NCBI GenBank assembly: GCA_963727015.1 | Contig: CAVSEV010000003.1 | Location: 57,533-121,532 of the forward strand | Direction: 5' to 3' | Length of the DNA: 64,000 nt | Origin: DATFVJ01 sp963727015 | GTDB taxonomy: Bacteria; Actinomycetota; Actinomycetes; Streptosporangiales; Streptosporangiaceae | Shown: one piece after another, positions 36,220-45,039 of the stretch | How positions within the stretch are numbered: the stretch's first letter is position 1 | Layout: each line of letters begins with the position of its first letter | The notes under the pieces: model-generated | The model's input: only the letters and a program-made list of their open reading frames with translations | Database searches by the model: none | What the model was told of the DNA's origin: nothing | Translations under genes and position numbers: made by a program

Positions 36220-37525
36220 AGCCCGTCAGTGCCACCGTGGACGAGTTCGGCGAGATCGCCGTGCTGACCAGGTCGAAATATCCGGTGCCGACTTCGCGCT
36301 GGTGCCTGGTCGCGGTGTAACCGGCCTTCTCGGCCGCGAACTCCGCCTCCTGCAGGCGCACATAAGCAGGCATCCCCTCGGCCGCGTATCCGCGGGCGAG
36401 GTCGAACATCGAGTAGTTGAGCGCGTGGAATCCGGCAAGGGTGATGAACTGGAACTTGTACCCCATCTCGCCGAGCTCGCGCTGGAACTTGTCAATCGTG
36501 CCGTCGTCCAGGTGCTTGCGCCAGTTGAACGAGGGTGAGCAGTTGAACGCGAGCATCTGGTCCGGGAACTTGGCCTTGATCGCTTCGGCGAACTCCCTGG
36601 CCACAACGAGGTCCGGGGTGGAGGTCTCCATCCACAGCAGATCCGAGTAGGGCGCATAGGCCAGGCCGCGTGCGATGCAGGCCTCCATGCCATTACGCAT
36701 CCGGTAGAAGCCCTCGGCGGTCCGCTCGCCCGTGACGAACTCACGGTCGCGCTCGTCCACATCGCTCGTGATCAAAGTAGCGGCCTGTGCATCGGTCCGC
36801 GCGATCACGATCGAAGGAACGCCGCAAACGTCGGCGGCCAGCCTGGCAGCGCTCAGGGTGCGAATGTGCTGCCCGGTCGGGATGAGCACCTTGCCACCGA
36901 GGTGACCGCACTTCTTCTCGGACGCAAGCTGATCCTCCCAGTGCACGCCGGCGGCACCGGCGGCGATCATCGCCTTCATCAGCTCGTATGTGTTGAGCAC
37001 GCCACCGAATCCGGCCTCTGCGTCTGCGACGACCGGCGCAAGCCAATGTGGGGCCTCCGCAGCCTTGCCCTCGGACCAGGTGATCTGGTCGGCGCGCATC
37101 AACGCGTTGTTGATGCGGCGCACCACCTGCGGCACCGAGTTGGCTGGGTACAGGCTCTGGTCCGGGTAAGTCTGCCCGGCCAGGTTGGCGTCCGCCGCGA
37201 CCTGCCAGCCCGAAAGGTAGATGGCCTTGAGCCCGGCGCGTACCTGCTGTACCGCCTGGTTGCCCGAGAGGGCGCCAAGCGAGTTGACGTAGTCCTCCTC
37301 GTGCAGCAGCCGCCATAGGCGCTCCGCGCCGAGGCGGGCGAGTGTGTGCTCTTCCTGCACGCTTCCGCGCAGCCGGACAACGTCCTCCGCGGTGAAGGTG
37401 CGATCGGTGGTGCGCCAGCGAGGATCAGACTGCCACTGCTGCCTGAGCTGCCCGGCTTGCTTGGCAATCCGGTCAGCGGCGGTTGAGCCCTCGAGGCGAC
37501 CGTTGCTGGATGTCATTGCGATCAA
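36185..37525 (-). CDS. aceA: Isocitrate lyase
   Basis: 446 residues. The catalytic loop KKCGHLGGKVLIPT carries the active-site Cys, and other signatures are present: WSEGKAAEAPHWLAPVVADA, GVHWEDQLASE, SIVIARTDA, FNCSPSFNW and FQFITLAGFHALNYSMF. It cleaves isocitrate to glyoxylate and succinate in the glyoxylate shunt. I use the TTG at 37525 because AAGG sits 5 bases before it; the ATG at 37516 is an alternative. The divergent neighbour is a RamB-type regulator, the known arrangement for glyoxylate control in Corynebacterium and Mycobacterium, so acetate-responsive control is likely. Confidence 0.96.
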   Translation of the reverse strand: MIAMTSSNGRLEGSTAADRIAKQAGQLRQQWQSDPRWRTTDRTFTAEDVVRLRGSVQEEHTLARLGAERLWRLLHEEDYVNSLGALSGNQAVQQVRAGLKAIYLSGWQVAADANLAGQTYPDQSLYPANSVPQVVRRINNALMRADQITWSEGKAAEAPHWLAPVVADAEAGFGGVLNTYELMKAMIAAGAAGVHWEDQLASEKKCGHLGGKVLIPTGQHIRTLSAARLAADVCGVPSIVIARTDAQAATLITSDVDERDREFVTGERTAEGFYRMRNGMEACIARGLAYAPYSDLLWMETSTPDLVVAREFAEAIKAKFPDQMLAFNCSPSFNWRKHLDDGTIDKFQRELGEMGYKFQFITLAGFHALNYSMFDLARGYAAEGMPAYVRLQEAEFAAEKAGYTATRHQREVGTGYFDLVSTAISPNSSTVALTGSTEDEQFFEVH

Positions 37526-37626
37526 TACTGCCTTCTGTGTCGTCCCCTGGGTCGGTACCTCGAGTTTGCGCAGCTCAGCGGCCAGAAACCAAGAGTCCTT
37601 GGTCGTAAGAATTGAAATTTTTCTGT

Positions 37627-37639
37627 TAACATCAAACTA
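37627..37639 (+). promoter_or_regulatory. Candidate leaderless promoter of the ramB-like gene
   Basis: TAACAT at 37627-37632 resembles a -10 box and would place transcription start at about the ATG at 37639, giving a leaderless message; no ribosome site precedes that ATG. The surrounding 37610-37640 is unusually AT-rich and contains the palindrome GTTAAC. No convincing -35 box is seen. Confidence 0.35.
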
Positions 37640-39114
37640 TGCAGGTTTTCTCCGCAGAAGAATCTTCATCTTTGACAAATCTCCATGGTCTAGACCTTAT
37701 GATGTTCGGCCAGCGGCTGCGTCACCTACGGCGCGCCCGCGGGCTCACGCTCACCGACCTTGGCAAGCGGGTCGGCCGCGCGCCCTCGGCGCTATCGCTG
37801 CTGGAGAACGGCCGCCGTGAACCGAAGCTTTCGCTGCTCAACGCCCTCGCCGCGGCGCTGCAGGTGCCACCGTCTGAGTTGCTGAGCCGGCAGCCGCCCA
37901 GCAGGCGCGCGCAGCTTGAGATCGCGATCGAGGAGGCGCAGCAGGATCCCGGCTACGCCGCGCTTGGCATGCCGCCGCTGAAGGTGGGCGCCCGGGTGCC
38001 CAACGACGTCCTCGAGCACCTGCTCGCGCTGCACACCGAACTACGCAGGGAGCGCGACAGGCCGACGGCCACGCCCGAGGAGGCGCGCGCCGCCAACGCG
38101 GTCCTCAGGCTGAAGATGCGGGAGCGCGGCAACTACTTCGCCGGCGTCGAGCAGGCGGCGGCGCAGACCTTGGACGCGGTCGGTTACCGTGGTGGCGCGC
38201 TGTCACAGGGCACCATCCTGTCGATCGTCACCAAACACGGTTTTACCGTGCGCTACGTACAGGACCTGCCTCGCTCGGTCCGGTCGGTCACCGACCTGCG
38301 CAACCGGCGCATCTACGTCAAGCAGGAGTCGATCGGCATGCACTCGCCGCGGACGATCCTGCTGCAGACCATCGGTCATTTCGTGCTCGGCCACGCCGCC
38401 CCCGCCGATTTCGCCGGCTTCCTGCGCCAGCGGGTGGAGGCGAACTACTTCGCCGCGGCGGTGCTCGTCCCGGAACGGCCGGCCGTGCGCTTCCTGCGCG
38501 AAGCGGTCGAGGAACGCTCCGCGTCGGTCGAGGACCTGCGCGACGTGTTCTCTGTGTCCTACGAGATGGCGGCGCACAGGTTCACCAACCTTGCCACCCA
38601 TCATCTGGGGCTGACCTGCCACTTCGTCAAATGTGACGAGGGCGGGATCATCTACAAGGCCTACGAGAACGACGGTCTGGTGTTCCCCGCGGATGCCTCG
38701 GGTGCGATCGAGGGCCAGCGGATGTGCCGCCACTGGTCCGGGCGCCAGGTGTTCGCTTCTGCCGATAAGGTCTCGCCCCATTACCAGTACTCCGACACGC
38801 CCTCGGGCACCTACTGGTGCGTAGCGCACATCGACCCAGGCGTCCAGCGCGGCTTCGCGATCACCCTTGGCGTGCCATACGAGCAGTCACGCTGGTTCCG
38901 GGGCAGGGACACCACGAGGCGGACCGTCTCGACGTGCCCGTCGCCCGAGTGCTGCCAGCGCCCCCCGGCCGCGCTTTCCGCGCGCTGGGAGGGCATGGCG
39001 TGGCCGTCCGCCCGTGCGCACTCGCACATTCTGTCCGCGCTGCCGACCGGCTCGTTCCCCGGCGTGGATCAGGGCGAGGTCTACGAGTTCCTGGAGCGGC
39101 ACGAGAACGAGTGA
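37639..39114 (+). CDS. ramB: RamB-type XRE/short-chain fatty-acid regulator
   Basis: 491 residues. An N-terminal XRE helix-turn-helix (FGQRLRHLRRARGLTLTDLG, KRVGRAPSALSLLENGRREP) is followed by an ImmA/IrrE-like region (SPRTILLQTIGHFVLGHA) and the DUF2083 C-terminal region with clustered cysteines (STCPSPECCQRP) and the FPGVDQGEVYEFLERH end. The full metalloprotease HExxH is not present. RamB represses or activates aceA and acetate genes in Corynebacterium and Mycobacterium; the divergent aceA gene 113 bases away supports the same job here. The start could instead be the ATG at 37699, just before the helix-turn-helix. Confidence 0.9.
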   Translation: MQVFSAEESSSLTNLHGLDLMMFGQRLRHLRRARGLTLTDLGKRVGRAPSALSLLENGRREPKLSLLNALAAALQVPPSELLSRQPPSRRAQLEIAIEEAQQDPGYAALGMPPLKVGARVPNDVLEHLLALHTELRRERDRPTATPEEARAANAVLRLKMRERGNYFAGVEQAAAQTLDAVGYRGGALSQGTILSIVTKHGFTVRYVQDLPRSVRSVTDLRNRRIYVKQESIGMHSPRTILLQTIGHFVLGHAAPADFAGFLRQRVEANYFAAAVLVPERPAVRFLREAVEERSASVEDLRDVFSVSYEMAAHRFTNLATHHLGLTCHFVKCDEGGIIYKAYENDGLVFPADASGAIEGQRMCRHWSGRQVFASADKVSPHYQYSDTPSGTYWCVAHIDPGVQRGFAITLGVPYEQSRWFRGRDTTRRTVSTCPSPECCQRPPAALSARWEGMAWPSARAHSHILSALPTGSFPGVDQGEVYEFLERHENE

Positions 39115-39252
39115 GAGGCACTGGCGTGCCGGGGAATGTTCACGCGCCGGAAACGTTCGCGCTGATGAAACGTGTTTTCTGGGCTGTATCCAGTGGGCTA
39201 TAGACGTATCGATGCACCCGGCGTCGGACGATGACACGCGTAAGGGGAAGCG

Positions 39253-40221
39253 GTGCTGCCTGAGGTCAGGACCTGGCTGCGCAGGGCCACGTCGGCCGCG
39301 GCCGACTGGCCCGCGCCCGCGCTCGCGGCCGCCAAAGGGGCGGCCCGCGTTAGCGTGGTGCTGCCCGCCTATAACGAGCGCCGCACGGTGGGCGCGATCG
39401 TGGCGGCGATCCGCGGCGCGTTGATAGAGGCGCTGCCACTTGTCGACGAGATCGTCGTGATCGACTCGCGATCTACCGACGACACGGCCAGGGTGGCCGC
39501 CGCCGCGGGCGCGCAGGTGTTCGCCCAGGATGAGGTGCTTGCCCGGCTACCGCCCGAGTCCGGCAAGGGCGAGGCGCTGTGGAAGTCCCTCGCGGTTACC
39601 ACCGGCGACCTGGTTGTCTTCCTCGACGCCGACGTGCGGAACTTCTCGCCGTCGTTCGTCACCGGGCTGCTCGGCCCGTTGCTGATGGACCCGGACATCA
39701 GCTTCGTCAAGGCCAGCTACGACCGCCCGCTGGCAGGATCGGCCGACAGCGGTGGCCGGGTCACCGAACTGGTCGCGCGCCCGCTGCTCAACCTGCACTG
39801 GCCGCACCTGGCGGGCTTCATCCAGCCGCTGTCCGGCGAGTACGCGGCGCGGCGCGGGGTACTCGAGCGGGTCCCGTTCTTCACCGGCTACGGGGTCGAA
39901 CTCGGCCTGCTCGTCGACCTCTTCGAGGCGCACGGGCTGGCCCCGATGGCGCAGGTGGACCTGGGCACGAGGGTGCACTCGCATCAGGGCACCGCGGCGC
40001 TCGGCCGGATGGCGAGCCAGATCATGTGGACCGCGTGGTCGCGGCTGCAGCGCCACGGCATGATCGTGGCCAGTGGGGAGCCATCATCGCTGCTCACCCA
40101 GTTCCGCAGGGACGCGGGCAGGCATGACGCGGACGTCAGCGATGTCTCGGTCGCCCAGCGGCCGCCGATGATCGAGATCCCTGAGTATCTGGCGGCCCGC
40201 ATGCTCGCCGCCGACGCCTGA
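39253..40221 (+). CDS. gpgS: Glucosyl-3-phosphoglycerate synthase
   Basis: 322 residues, starting at a GTG with AAGGGGAAG just upstream. A GT-A fold of family GT81 is visible: VSVVLPAYNERRTVGAIVAA, DEIVVIDSRSTDDTA, SGKGEALWKSL, the metal-binding DAD in VVFLDADVRNF, the acceptor region LLNLHWPHLAGFIQPLSGEY and RVHSHQGTAALGRMA. It transfers glucose from UDP-glucose to 3-phosphoglycerate, the first step of methylglucose lipopolysaccharide or glucosylglycerate synthesis, in the cytoplasm. It follows ramB by 138 bases with its own ribosome site. No partner phosphatase lies next to it. Confidence 0.95.
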   Translation: MLPEVRTWLRRATSAAADWPAPALAAAKGAARVSVVLPAYNERRTVGAIVAAIRGALIEALPLVDEIVVIDSRSTDDTARVAAAAGAQVFAQDEVLARLPPESGKGEALWKSLAVTTGDLVVFLDADVRNFSPSFVTGLLGPLLMDPDISFVKASYDRPLAGSADSGGRVTELVARPLLNLHWPHLAGFIQPLSGEYAARRGVLERVPFFTGYGVELGLLVDLFEAHGLAPMAQVDLGTRVHSHQGTAALGRMASQIMWTAWSRLQRHGMIVASGEPSSLLTQFRRDAGRHDADVSDVSVAQRPPMIEIPEYLAARMLAADA

Positions 40222-40437
40222 CGCGCGGAGTTGGGCTGAACGGCTGCGCGGCGTGACGGTTCTGCCCCGCGGGCGCGCCACCGGGCAGGAAGGGCGCAGT
40301 CCGCGTGAGCCGTCATGGCTGGGCCTGTCCTGGCCTCGCAGTCAACCGTCCCCGACCTGGATCTGGCCGAATTCATGGGCAGCAGTGGCCAGCCATCGGG
40401 TACGCACGGCTTAATGATTGTTTCGCCTTCCGCGGCG

Positions 40438-40957
40438 GCCGGCTGGGCCGTCGGATGTCCCCGAGCACGGCATGATCCGTATCTGTGTTAACTTTCCGGC
40501 GCTATCTGCGGGTTACTTAACACAGGAACGGATCATGAGCGGTGCGGGCGGATCCGGGTTGGCCGGCTGGGCCGTCGGATGTCCCCGAGCACGGCATGAT
40601 CCGTATCTGTGTTAACTTTCCGGCGCTATCTGCGGGTTACTTAACACAGGAACGGATCATGAGCGGTGCGGGCGGATCCGGGTTGGCCGGCTGGGCCGTC
40701 GGATGTCCCCGAGCACGGCATGATCCGTATCTGTGTTAACTTTCCGGCGCTATCTGCGGGTTACTTAACACAGGAACGGATCATGAGCGGTGCGGGCGGA
40801 TCCGGGTTGGCCGGCTGGGCCGTCGGATGTCCCCGAGCACGGCATGATCCGTATCTGTGTTAACTTTCCGGCGCTATCCGCGGGTTATTTAACACAGGAA
40901 CGGATCATGAGCGGTGCGGGCGGATCCGGGTTGGCCGGCTGGGCCGTCGGATGTCCT
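40438..40957. repeat. 124-bp tandem array carrying four copies of the 67-bp palindrome
   Basis: Four full units (40438, 40562, 40686, 40810) and a 24-base partial fifth. Each unit starts GCCGGCTGGGCCGTCGG and contains the palindrome CATGATCCGT...ACGGATCATG at 40471-40537, 40595-40661, 40719-40785 and 40843-40909. Units 1-3 are virtually identical; unit 4 has two substitutions. Inner arms CTGTGTTAA and TTAACACAG pair as well, so each copy can form a hairpin of about 30 bp with a short loop. Short open frames here are by-products. Confidence 0.95.
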
Positions 40958-41672
40958 CAAACACCGGCTTGGCGCCCTGGTCGCGAAGCTGGTCCACCGC
41001 GTGAGGCAGCTCGACCTGCGCAAGCGCCCTTCGGTTTCGCGGACGATCGACTGGGCGAGGACGACTGGGTGGAGACGACTGGGTGGAGACGACTGGGTGG
41101 AGACGCTGCGGTGAGCCGGCGAGCCCGCCCGAGGGTTGCCGTCACCCCGAGAGGCACCCGTCGGCGCGTACATCATTACCCGGACGTCGGCGTCCCCGGG
41201 CTGCCGCGCGGCGCGACTCGTCCGGGGCCCCGTTGTCTCCCCGGCGAATCGGGCGTAGCGTGCGTGCCTGGAAGTCGTGGTCGCTTACCCGCGTGTGCAC
41301 GAGATTGAGATTCTGGCTGCTCTGGACCCCGGCGGCGCCTGGCGCGCAGCTAAGCGGAGGTGGCACGTGGCCGCTCTGGCCTGCCGGGCAGCATGGAGAT
41401 CATCGCAGCCACTGGCATGCTGCCGATCCTCGGGTGGCCAGGCCTCCGTTGGGATGAAGCACCGCACCCCAGCATGTACCGACATGAGCCATGCGGTCGT
41501 CAGCGGCCGGTTGCCGGCTGCTTATAGGACCAGGAGACAGATTTGCACGACAGGCAATTCCTCCCTCGCAGCCGGCAGAGAGCCGCTGCGCAAATACCCT
41601 CCCGGGTGAGCCCCTCCACGCGGCTTCAACGCGTCGAGCAGATCGGCCGTCCCGGCCGGGTTGGAAAAGTCA
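40958..41672. other. Intergenic region without a recognised gene
   Basis: About 700 bases between the palindrome array and the next membrane-protein gene. A 15-bp repeat (GACTGGGTGGAGACG, three copies) lies at about 41058-41100. The frames on both strands have no family resemblance and no good ribosome sites. Confidence 0.5.
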
Positions 41673-42377
41673 ATGGATAAGGCTGCGCGGGCACGCCAGC
41701 GGGTGTTAGCCATTTTCCTGCCCATCACCGCTGCGCTCTATATAATTGGCGAGGGACTAACCCCCAAAGGACTCGATCAGCCGATACAGAATACGGCCAC
41801 CGCTTTCAAGGTGCTGCCAATTGCGGCGATGCACCCGACCCAGCTCTACGTCTCGGGCTCGCTCGCCGTCCTCGGGCTCGGGGCGCTGGCTGTCTCGTTC
41901 CCGGCGATCGCCGTGCTGGCCAGAAACCGCGGTTCGGCAGTCGCCACCGTCGCCGCGCTTATCGGGGGGCTCGGCGCCTTCACCGGAGCCATCGTCAACG
42001 TCGCGGTCTATTTCAATCTCGCCGCCGCTGCGACGACGCACATGACACGAGACGCGGCCGCGCGGTTCCTGGTGACAACCTTCACTTCTGGGTTCGGCCA
42101 GGGGTCCCTTTACTTCTATTTCATCGCCATCCCCATCGCGGCGCTCCTCATGGGGTTTGCCCTCTGGCGAAGCCGGAGCGTACCGCGCTGGCTGGCGGTC
42201 CTGTTCCCCATCGGCCTGGAAATCGCTCAAACTTCGTCATCCGCCGGGATCGTCGTCGTGGTACTGCGCATGCTGCCATTTGCGGTGGTGATGGTCCTGC
42301 TCGCGTTCCGAATCTGGCAAGCGGCCGCGGTGCCAGCCAGGAGCCACACCCTGGAGCCAGCCGGCGTACCCGTGTAG
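41673..42377 (+). CDS. Polytopic membrane protein of unknown function
   Basis: 234 residues from the ATG at 41673. About six hydrophobic helices are visible: VLAIFLPITAALYIIGEGLT, SGSLAVLGLGALAVSFPAIA, VAALIGGLGAFTGAIVNVAV, FYFIAIPIAALLMGFAL, WLAVLFPIGLEI and VVVLRMLPFAVVMVLLAF. A weak GGAAAAG precedes the start. I do not recognise the family with confidence. The end carries a 24-base repeat (GGCGTACCCGTGTAGCGGCA plus TTTA) that begins within its last codons and continues past the stop (about 42362-42410). Confidence 0.7.
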   Translation: MDKAARARQRVLAIFLPITAALYIIGEGLTPKGLDQPIQNTATAFKVLPIAAMHPTQLYVSGSLAVLGLGALAVSFPAIAVLARNRGSAVATVAALIGGLGAFTGAIVNVAVYFNLAAAATTHMTRDAAARFLVTTFTSGFGQGSLYFYFIAIPIAALLMGFALWRSRSVPRWLAVLFPIGLEIAQTSSSAGIVVVVLRMLPFAVVMVLLAFRIWQAAAVPARSHTLEPAGVPV

Positions 42378-42470
42378 CGGCATTTAGGCGTACCCGTGTA
42401 GCGGCATTTAAAGGCGTCCCGGTCCTGAGCCACTGGTCAGAAAGGCGCCGCCACGCGGCAGCCGTTAAGA

Positions 42471-43661
42471 CTAATCCACGGTGCCTAGTTTCAGCGGCGG
42501 GTAACCGGTGTAGTTCTCCGCGAGCGAGGTGGCGGCGGCACGTGATGTGGTCACGTAGCGCAGCTGGGACAGCTGCAGCTGCGATTGCATCGGGCTCGCT
42601 CCCGGGGTGGCGTGCAGCATAGTGGTCATCCACCAGGAGAAGTGGGTGGCACGCCAGACCCGGTTCAGGCAGGTGTCGGAGTAGGCGTCCGCGAGCTTGC
42701 TGCCGCCGCGCTTGACCAAGCTGGTCAGTGCCTCGGCGAGCACGGCCACGTCGGCGAGCGCCAGGTTGAGGCCCTTGGCGCCGGTCGGCGGCACGATGTG
42801 CGCCGCGTCGCCGGCCAGGAAGAGCCGGCCGTAACGCATCGGCCCGCTGATGAAGCTGCGCATCGGGGTGATGCCCTTGTCGAGGACTGGGCCCGTGTTC
42901 AGCTGCCACCCGGGCAGGGCGAAGCGCTTATCAAGTTCCGCCCAGATCCGCTCGTCCGGCCAGGCGGCGATGTCTTCTTCCGGGGCGACCTGCAGGTAGA
43001 GCCGGCTGATCTGCGGGGTCCGCAGGCTGTGCAGCGCGAAGCCGTCCGCGTGGTGGCTGTAGATCAGCTCGTCGGTCGACGGCGGGACGTCGGCCAGGAT
43101 GCCCAGCCACGCGTACGGATAACTGCCCTCGTACAGGGTCAGCATTCCGCCGGGGATGGCGGACCTGCAGATGCCGTGAAACCCGTCGCAGCCGGCGATC
43201 ACGTCGCAGACGACCTCACGGCGCGCGCCGTCCGCGTCGCGAAAGCGCAGCACCGGCCGATCGGAATCCAGGTCACTGACCTCGGTATCGCTGACCCCGA
43301 ACTCGATTGCCGCCGCTGCCGCGAGGCGTGCCGCGATCAGGTCCTTCACCACCTCGGTCTGCGCGTAGACGGTGACGGTGCGGCCGGTCAGTTCACGGAA
43401 GTCGATGTGCTGGCGCTGCCCGGCGAACTGCAGGTAGATCCCGCCATGTTCGAGGCCCTCGCGGTCGAGCCTGTCGCCGAGGCCGGCGGCGCGCAGCAAT
43501 TCCGCGCTTCCTGCCTCGAGCACGCCGGCTCGCTGCCGCGCCTCGCAGTACGCGCGGCTGCGGATCTCTACCACGATCGAGTCGATGCCGCGCAGCGCAA
43601 GCAGATGCGAGAGGAGCAGGCCTGCGGGGCCAGCACCGACGATGCCTACCTGGGTGCGCAT
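42471..43661 (-). CDS. pobA: 4-hydroxybenzoate 3-monooxygenase
   Basis: 396 residues, the usual length. The FAD-binding GAGPAGLLLSHLL lies at residues 9-21; RQRAGVLEAGSAELLR contains the substrate-side Arg region; the DG motif is in VIAGCDGFHGICR; and GDAAHIVPPTGAKGLNLAL is the second FAD motif typical of PobA. It converts 4-hydroxybenzoate to protocatechuate with NAD(P)H and oxygen, feeding the beta-ketoadipate pathway. Upstream on the same strand is the relic of an aldehyde dehydrogenase; downstream, divergently, lie pcaI and pcaJ. No AraC or IclR pob regulator is adjacent. Confidence 0.94.
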   Translation of the reverse strand: MRTQVGIVGAGPAGLLLSHLLALRGIDSIVVEIRSRAYCEARQRAGVLEAGSAELLRAAGLGDRLDREGLEHGGIYLQFAGQRQHIDFRELTGRTVTVYAQTEVVKDLIAARLAAAAAIEFGVSDTEVSDLDSDRPVLRFRDADGARREVVCDVIAGCDGFHGICRSAIPGGMLTLYEGSYPYAWLGILADVPPSTDELIYSHHADGFALHSLRTPQISRLYLQVAPEEDIAAWPDERIWAELDKRFALPGWQLNTGPVLDKGITPMRSFISGPMRYGRLFLAGDAAHIVPPTGAKGLNLALADVAVLAEALTSLVKRGGSKLADAYSDTCLNRVWRATHFSWWMTTMLHATPGASPMQSQLQLSQLRYVTTSRAAATSLAENYTGYPPLKLGTVD

Positions 43662-43674
43662 GCCATGGACCGTA

Positions 43675-43870
43675 CTAGAAGGGGTGCTGGTTGATTTCTC
43701 CCTGGACCGCGACCCACGGTGTCGGGGCCAGTGGTGCCGGTGACGTTCTCAACGCTGCTCAGTGAACGCCTCCAGGTTCGAGGCCCCGCCGAACCTGGAG
43801 GCGGTCCCCGAGCCGAGCACACCGCCGAACGGCAAGTTGGGCGCGTGGTCGACGGTCTGGCCCGGCGTGA
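43675..43870 (-). pseudogene. C-terminal relic of a benzaldehyde-type aldehyde dehydrogenase
   Basis: One minus-strand frame reads HAPNLPFGGVLGSGTASRFG and GASNLEAFTEQR, the ending of an aromatic aldehyde dehydrogenase, then a stop. The neighbouring frame, right after about 35 unrelated bases, reads WVAVQGEINQHPF and a TAG at 43675, the usual last residues of that family. The rest of the gene is not found upstream. It lies 14 bases before pobA on the same strand, so an aldehyde-to-hydroxybenzoate step may once have been encoded here. Confidence 0.6.
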
Positions 43871-44115
43871 CTCCTGAGTGACGGCCGCGCCGGCGGCGCA
43901 AGTCCGCGGGCAAGTCCCGCTGCCGCGGGCAAGTCCCGCTGCCGCGGGTCACGCTCGGCCGCCGTGGGTGTGCGCCGGAATCGCCAGGGCCGGATTGCGG
44001 CAGCTCCAGCCCGCCATTGCGAACGGAAGTTCGGAAAGTCGGACCTGGAGGCTTGCGATAGCGGTTTCAACGGTTGGGATCTGGGCGCCGCAAAGTTCTG
44101 GGCGCAAAGTCTATT

Positions 44116-44145
44116 TTGACCGGGGGCGCGCTGACTGCCTAGTGT
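44116..44145 (+). promoter_or_regulatory. Candidate promoter of pcaIJ
   Basis: TTGACC at 44116-44121 and TAGTGT at 44140-44145, spaced by 18 bases, resemble a vegetative -35/-10 pair 85-115 bases before the pcaI ATG. The rest of 43871-44115 shows only a doubled GGCAAGTCCCGCTGCCGCG repeat near 43910-43945. Confidence 0.35.
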
Positions 44146-44162
44146 TCGCGTTTAGCACTGGT

Positions 44163-44177
44163 GTTCGCTTGACGAAC
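44163..44177. promoter_or_regulatory. Candidate operator upstream of pcaI
   Basis: GTTCGCTTGACGAAC is an inverted repeat (GTTCG-N5-CGAAC) just downstream of the candidate promoter. TGTTCGC also occurs at 44143-44149, giving a direct repeat. IclR regulators of the PcaR type bind short GTTCG-like palindromes near pca promoters, and the third gene of this operon was such a regulator. Binding is inferred only. Confidence 0.35.
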
Positions 44178-44229
44178 TTCCCCGATGAGCGCCGTCCTAA
44201 TGAGCAGCGTCTAATGAGCGAGGTCCCTC

Positions 44230-45039
44230 ATGGCCGTGATCGTACCTCTTGGCGAAGCGGTTTCTGGCCTGGTGCACGACGGTGACACCGTGGCGATGGA
44301 GGGATTCACGCACCTCATCCCATTCGCGGCCGGACACGAGATCATCCGGCAGGGGCGCAGGGACCTGACGCTGGTCCGGATGACCCCCGACGTCATTTAT
44401 GACCAGATGATCGGGGCGGGCTGCGCGCGCCGCCTGATCTTCTCGTGGGGCGGCAATCCCGGTGTGGGCTCGCTACATAGATTCCGCGACGCGGTCGAGA
44501 ACGGCTGGCCGGCGCCGCTGGAGCTGGAAGAGCATAGCCATGCGGGAATGGCCAACAGGTACGTGGCGGGCGCATCTGGGCTGCCCTTCGCCATCCTGCG
44601 CGGCTACGCGGGGACCGACCTGCTGGCCGAGACGCCGACCATCAAGGAGATCACCTGCCCGTTCACCGGTGAGGAGCTTGCCGCCGTCGCCGCACTGAAT
44701 CCGGACGTGACCATCGTGCACGCGCAGCGCGCCGACCGGGCGGGCAATGTGCAGCTCTGGGGGATCACCGGCGTGCAGAAAGAGGCGGCGCTTGCCGCGA
44801 CCCGCAGCCTGGTGACGGTCGAGGAGGTGGTCGAAGAGCTCACCGAAGTTCCTGGGGCGGTGGTCCTGCCTACTTGGGCGGTGACCGCCGTGTCTGTTGC
44901 GGCGGGCGGCGCGCATCCGTCGTACGCGCAGGGATACTCCGACCGGGACAACGACTTCTACGTCGCATGGGACCCGATCAGCCGAGATCGTGAGGCCTTC
45001 GGATGCTGGCTCGATACGCACATCCACGGGAGGCGATGA
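44230..45039 (+). CDS. pcaI: 3-oxoadipate CoA-transferase subunit A (class I CoA-transferase alpha)
   Basis: 269 residues; GAGG lies about 7 bases before the ATG. Family I CoA-transferase alpha features: VHDGDTVAMEGFTHLIPFAA, LTLVRMTPDVIYDQMIGAGC, RLIFSWGGNPGVGSLHRFRD, AGMANRYVAGASGLPFAILR. It pairs with the next gene to move CoA from succinyl-CoA to 3-oxoadipate (or a similar 3-oxo acid) in the cytoplasm. The choice of 3-oxoadipate rests on the IclR/PcaR-like remnant that follows and pobA next door; the motifs themselves do not separate it from other 3-oxoacid CoA-transferases. The stop overlaps the next start by one to four bases. Confidence 0.85.
   Translation: MAVIVPLGEAVSGLVHDGDTVAMEGFTHLIPFAAGHEIIRQGRRDLTLVRMTPDVIYDQMIGAGCARRLIFSWGGNPGVGSLHRFRDAVENGWPAPLELEEHSHAGMANRYVAGASGLPFAILRGYAGTDLLAETPTIKEITCPFTGEELAAVAALNPDVTIVHAQRADRAGNVQLWGITGVQKEAALAATRSLVTVEEVVEELTEVPGAVVLPTWAVTAVSVAAGGAHPSYAQGYSDRDNDFYVAWDPISRDREAFGCWLDTHIHGRR

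Noticed and set aside
40438..40957. CRISPR array
   Set aside because: The whole 124-bp unit, including the part between palindromes, is repeated almost identically, so there are no variable spacers, and no cas genes are near.
40418..41308. Repeated short open frames encoding NFPALSAGYLTQERIMSG-type peptides
   Set aside because: They arise because the 124-bp unit has no stop in one frame. The same peptide read from the 18917 copy and the lack of ribosome sites show that the conserved object is the DNA palindrome.
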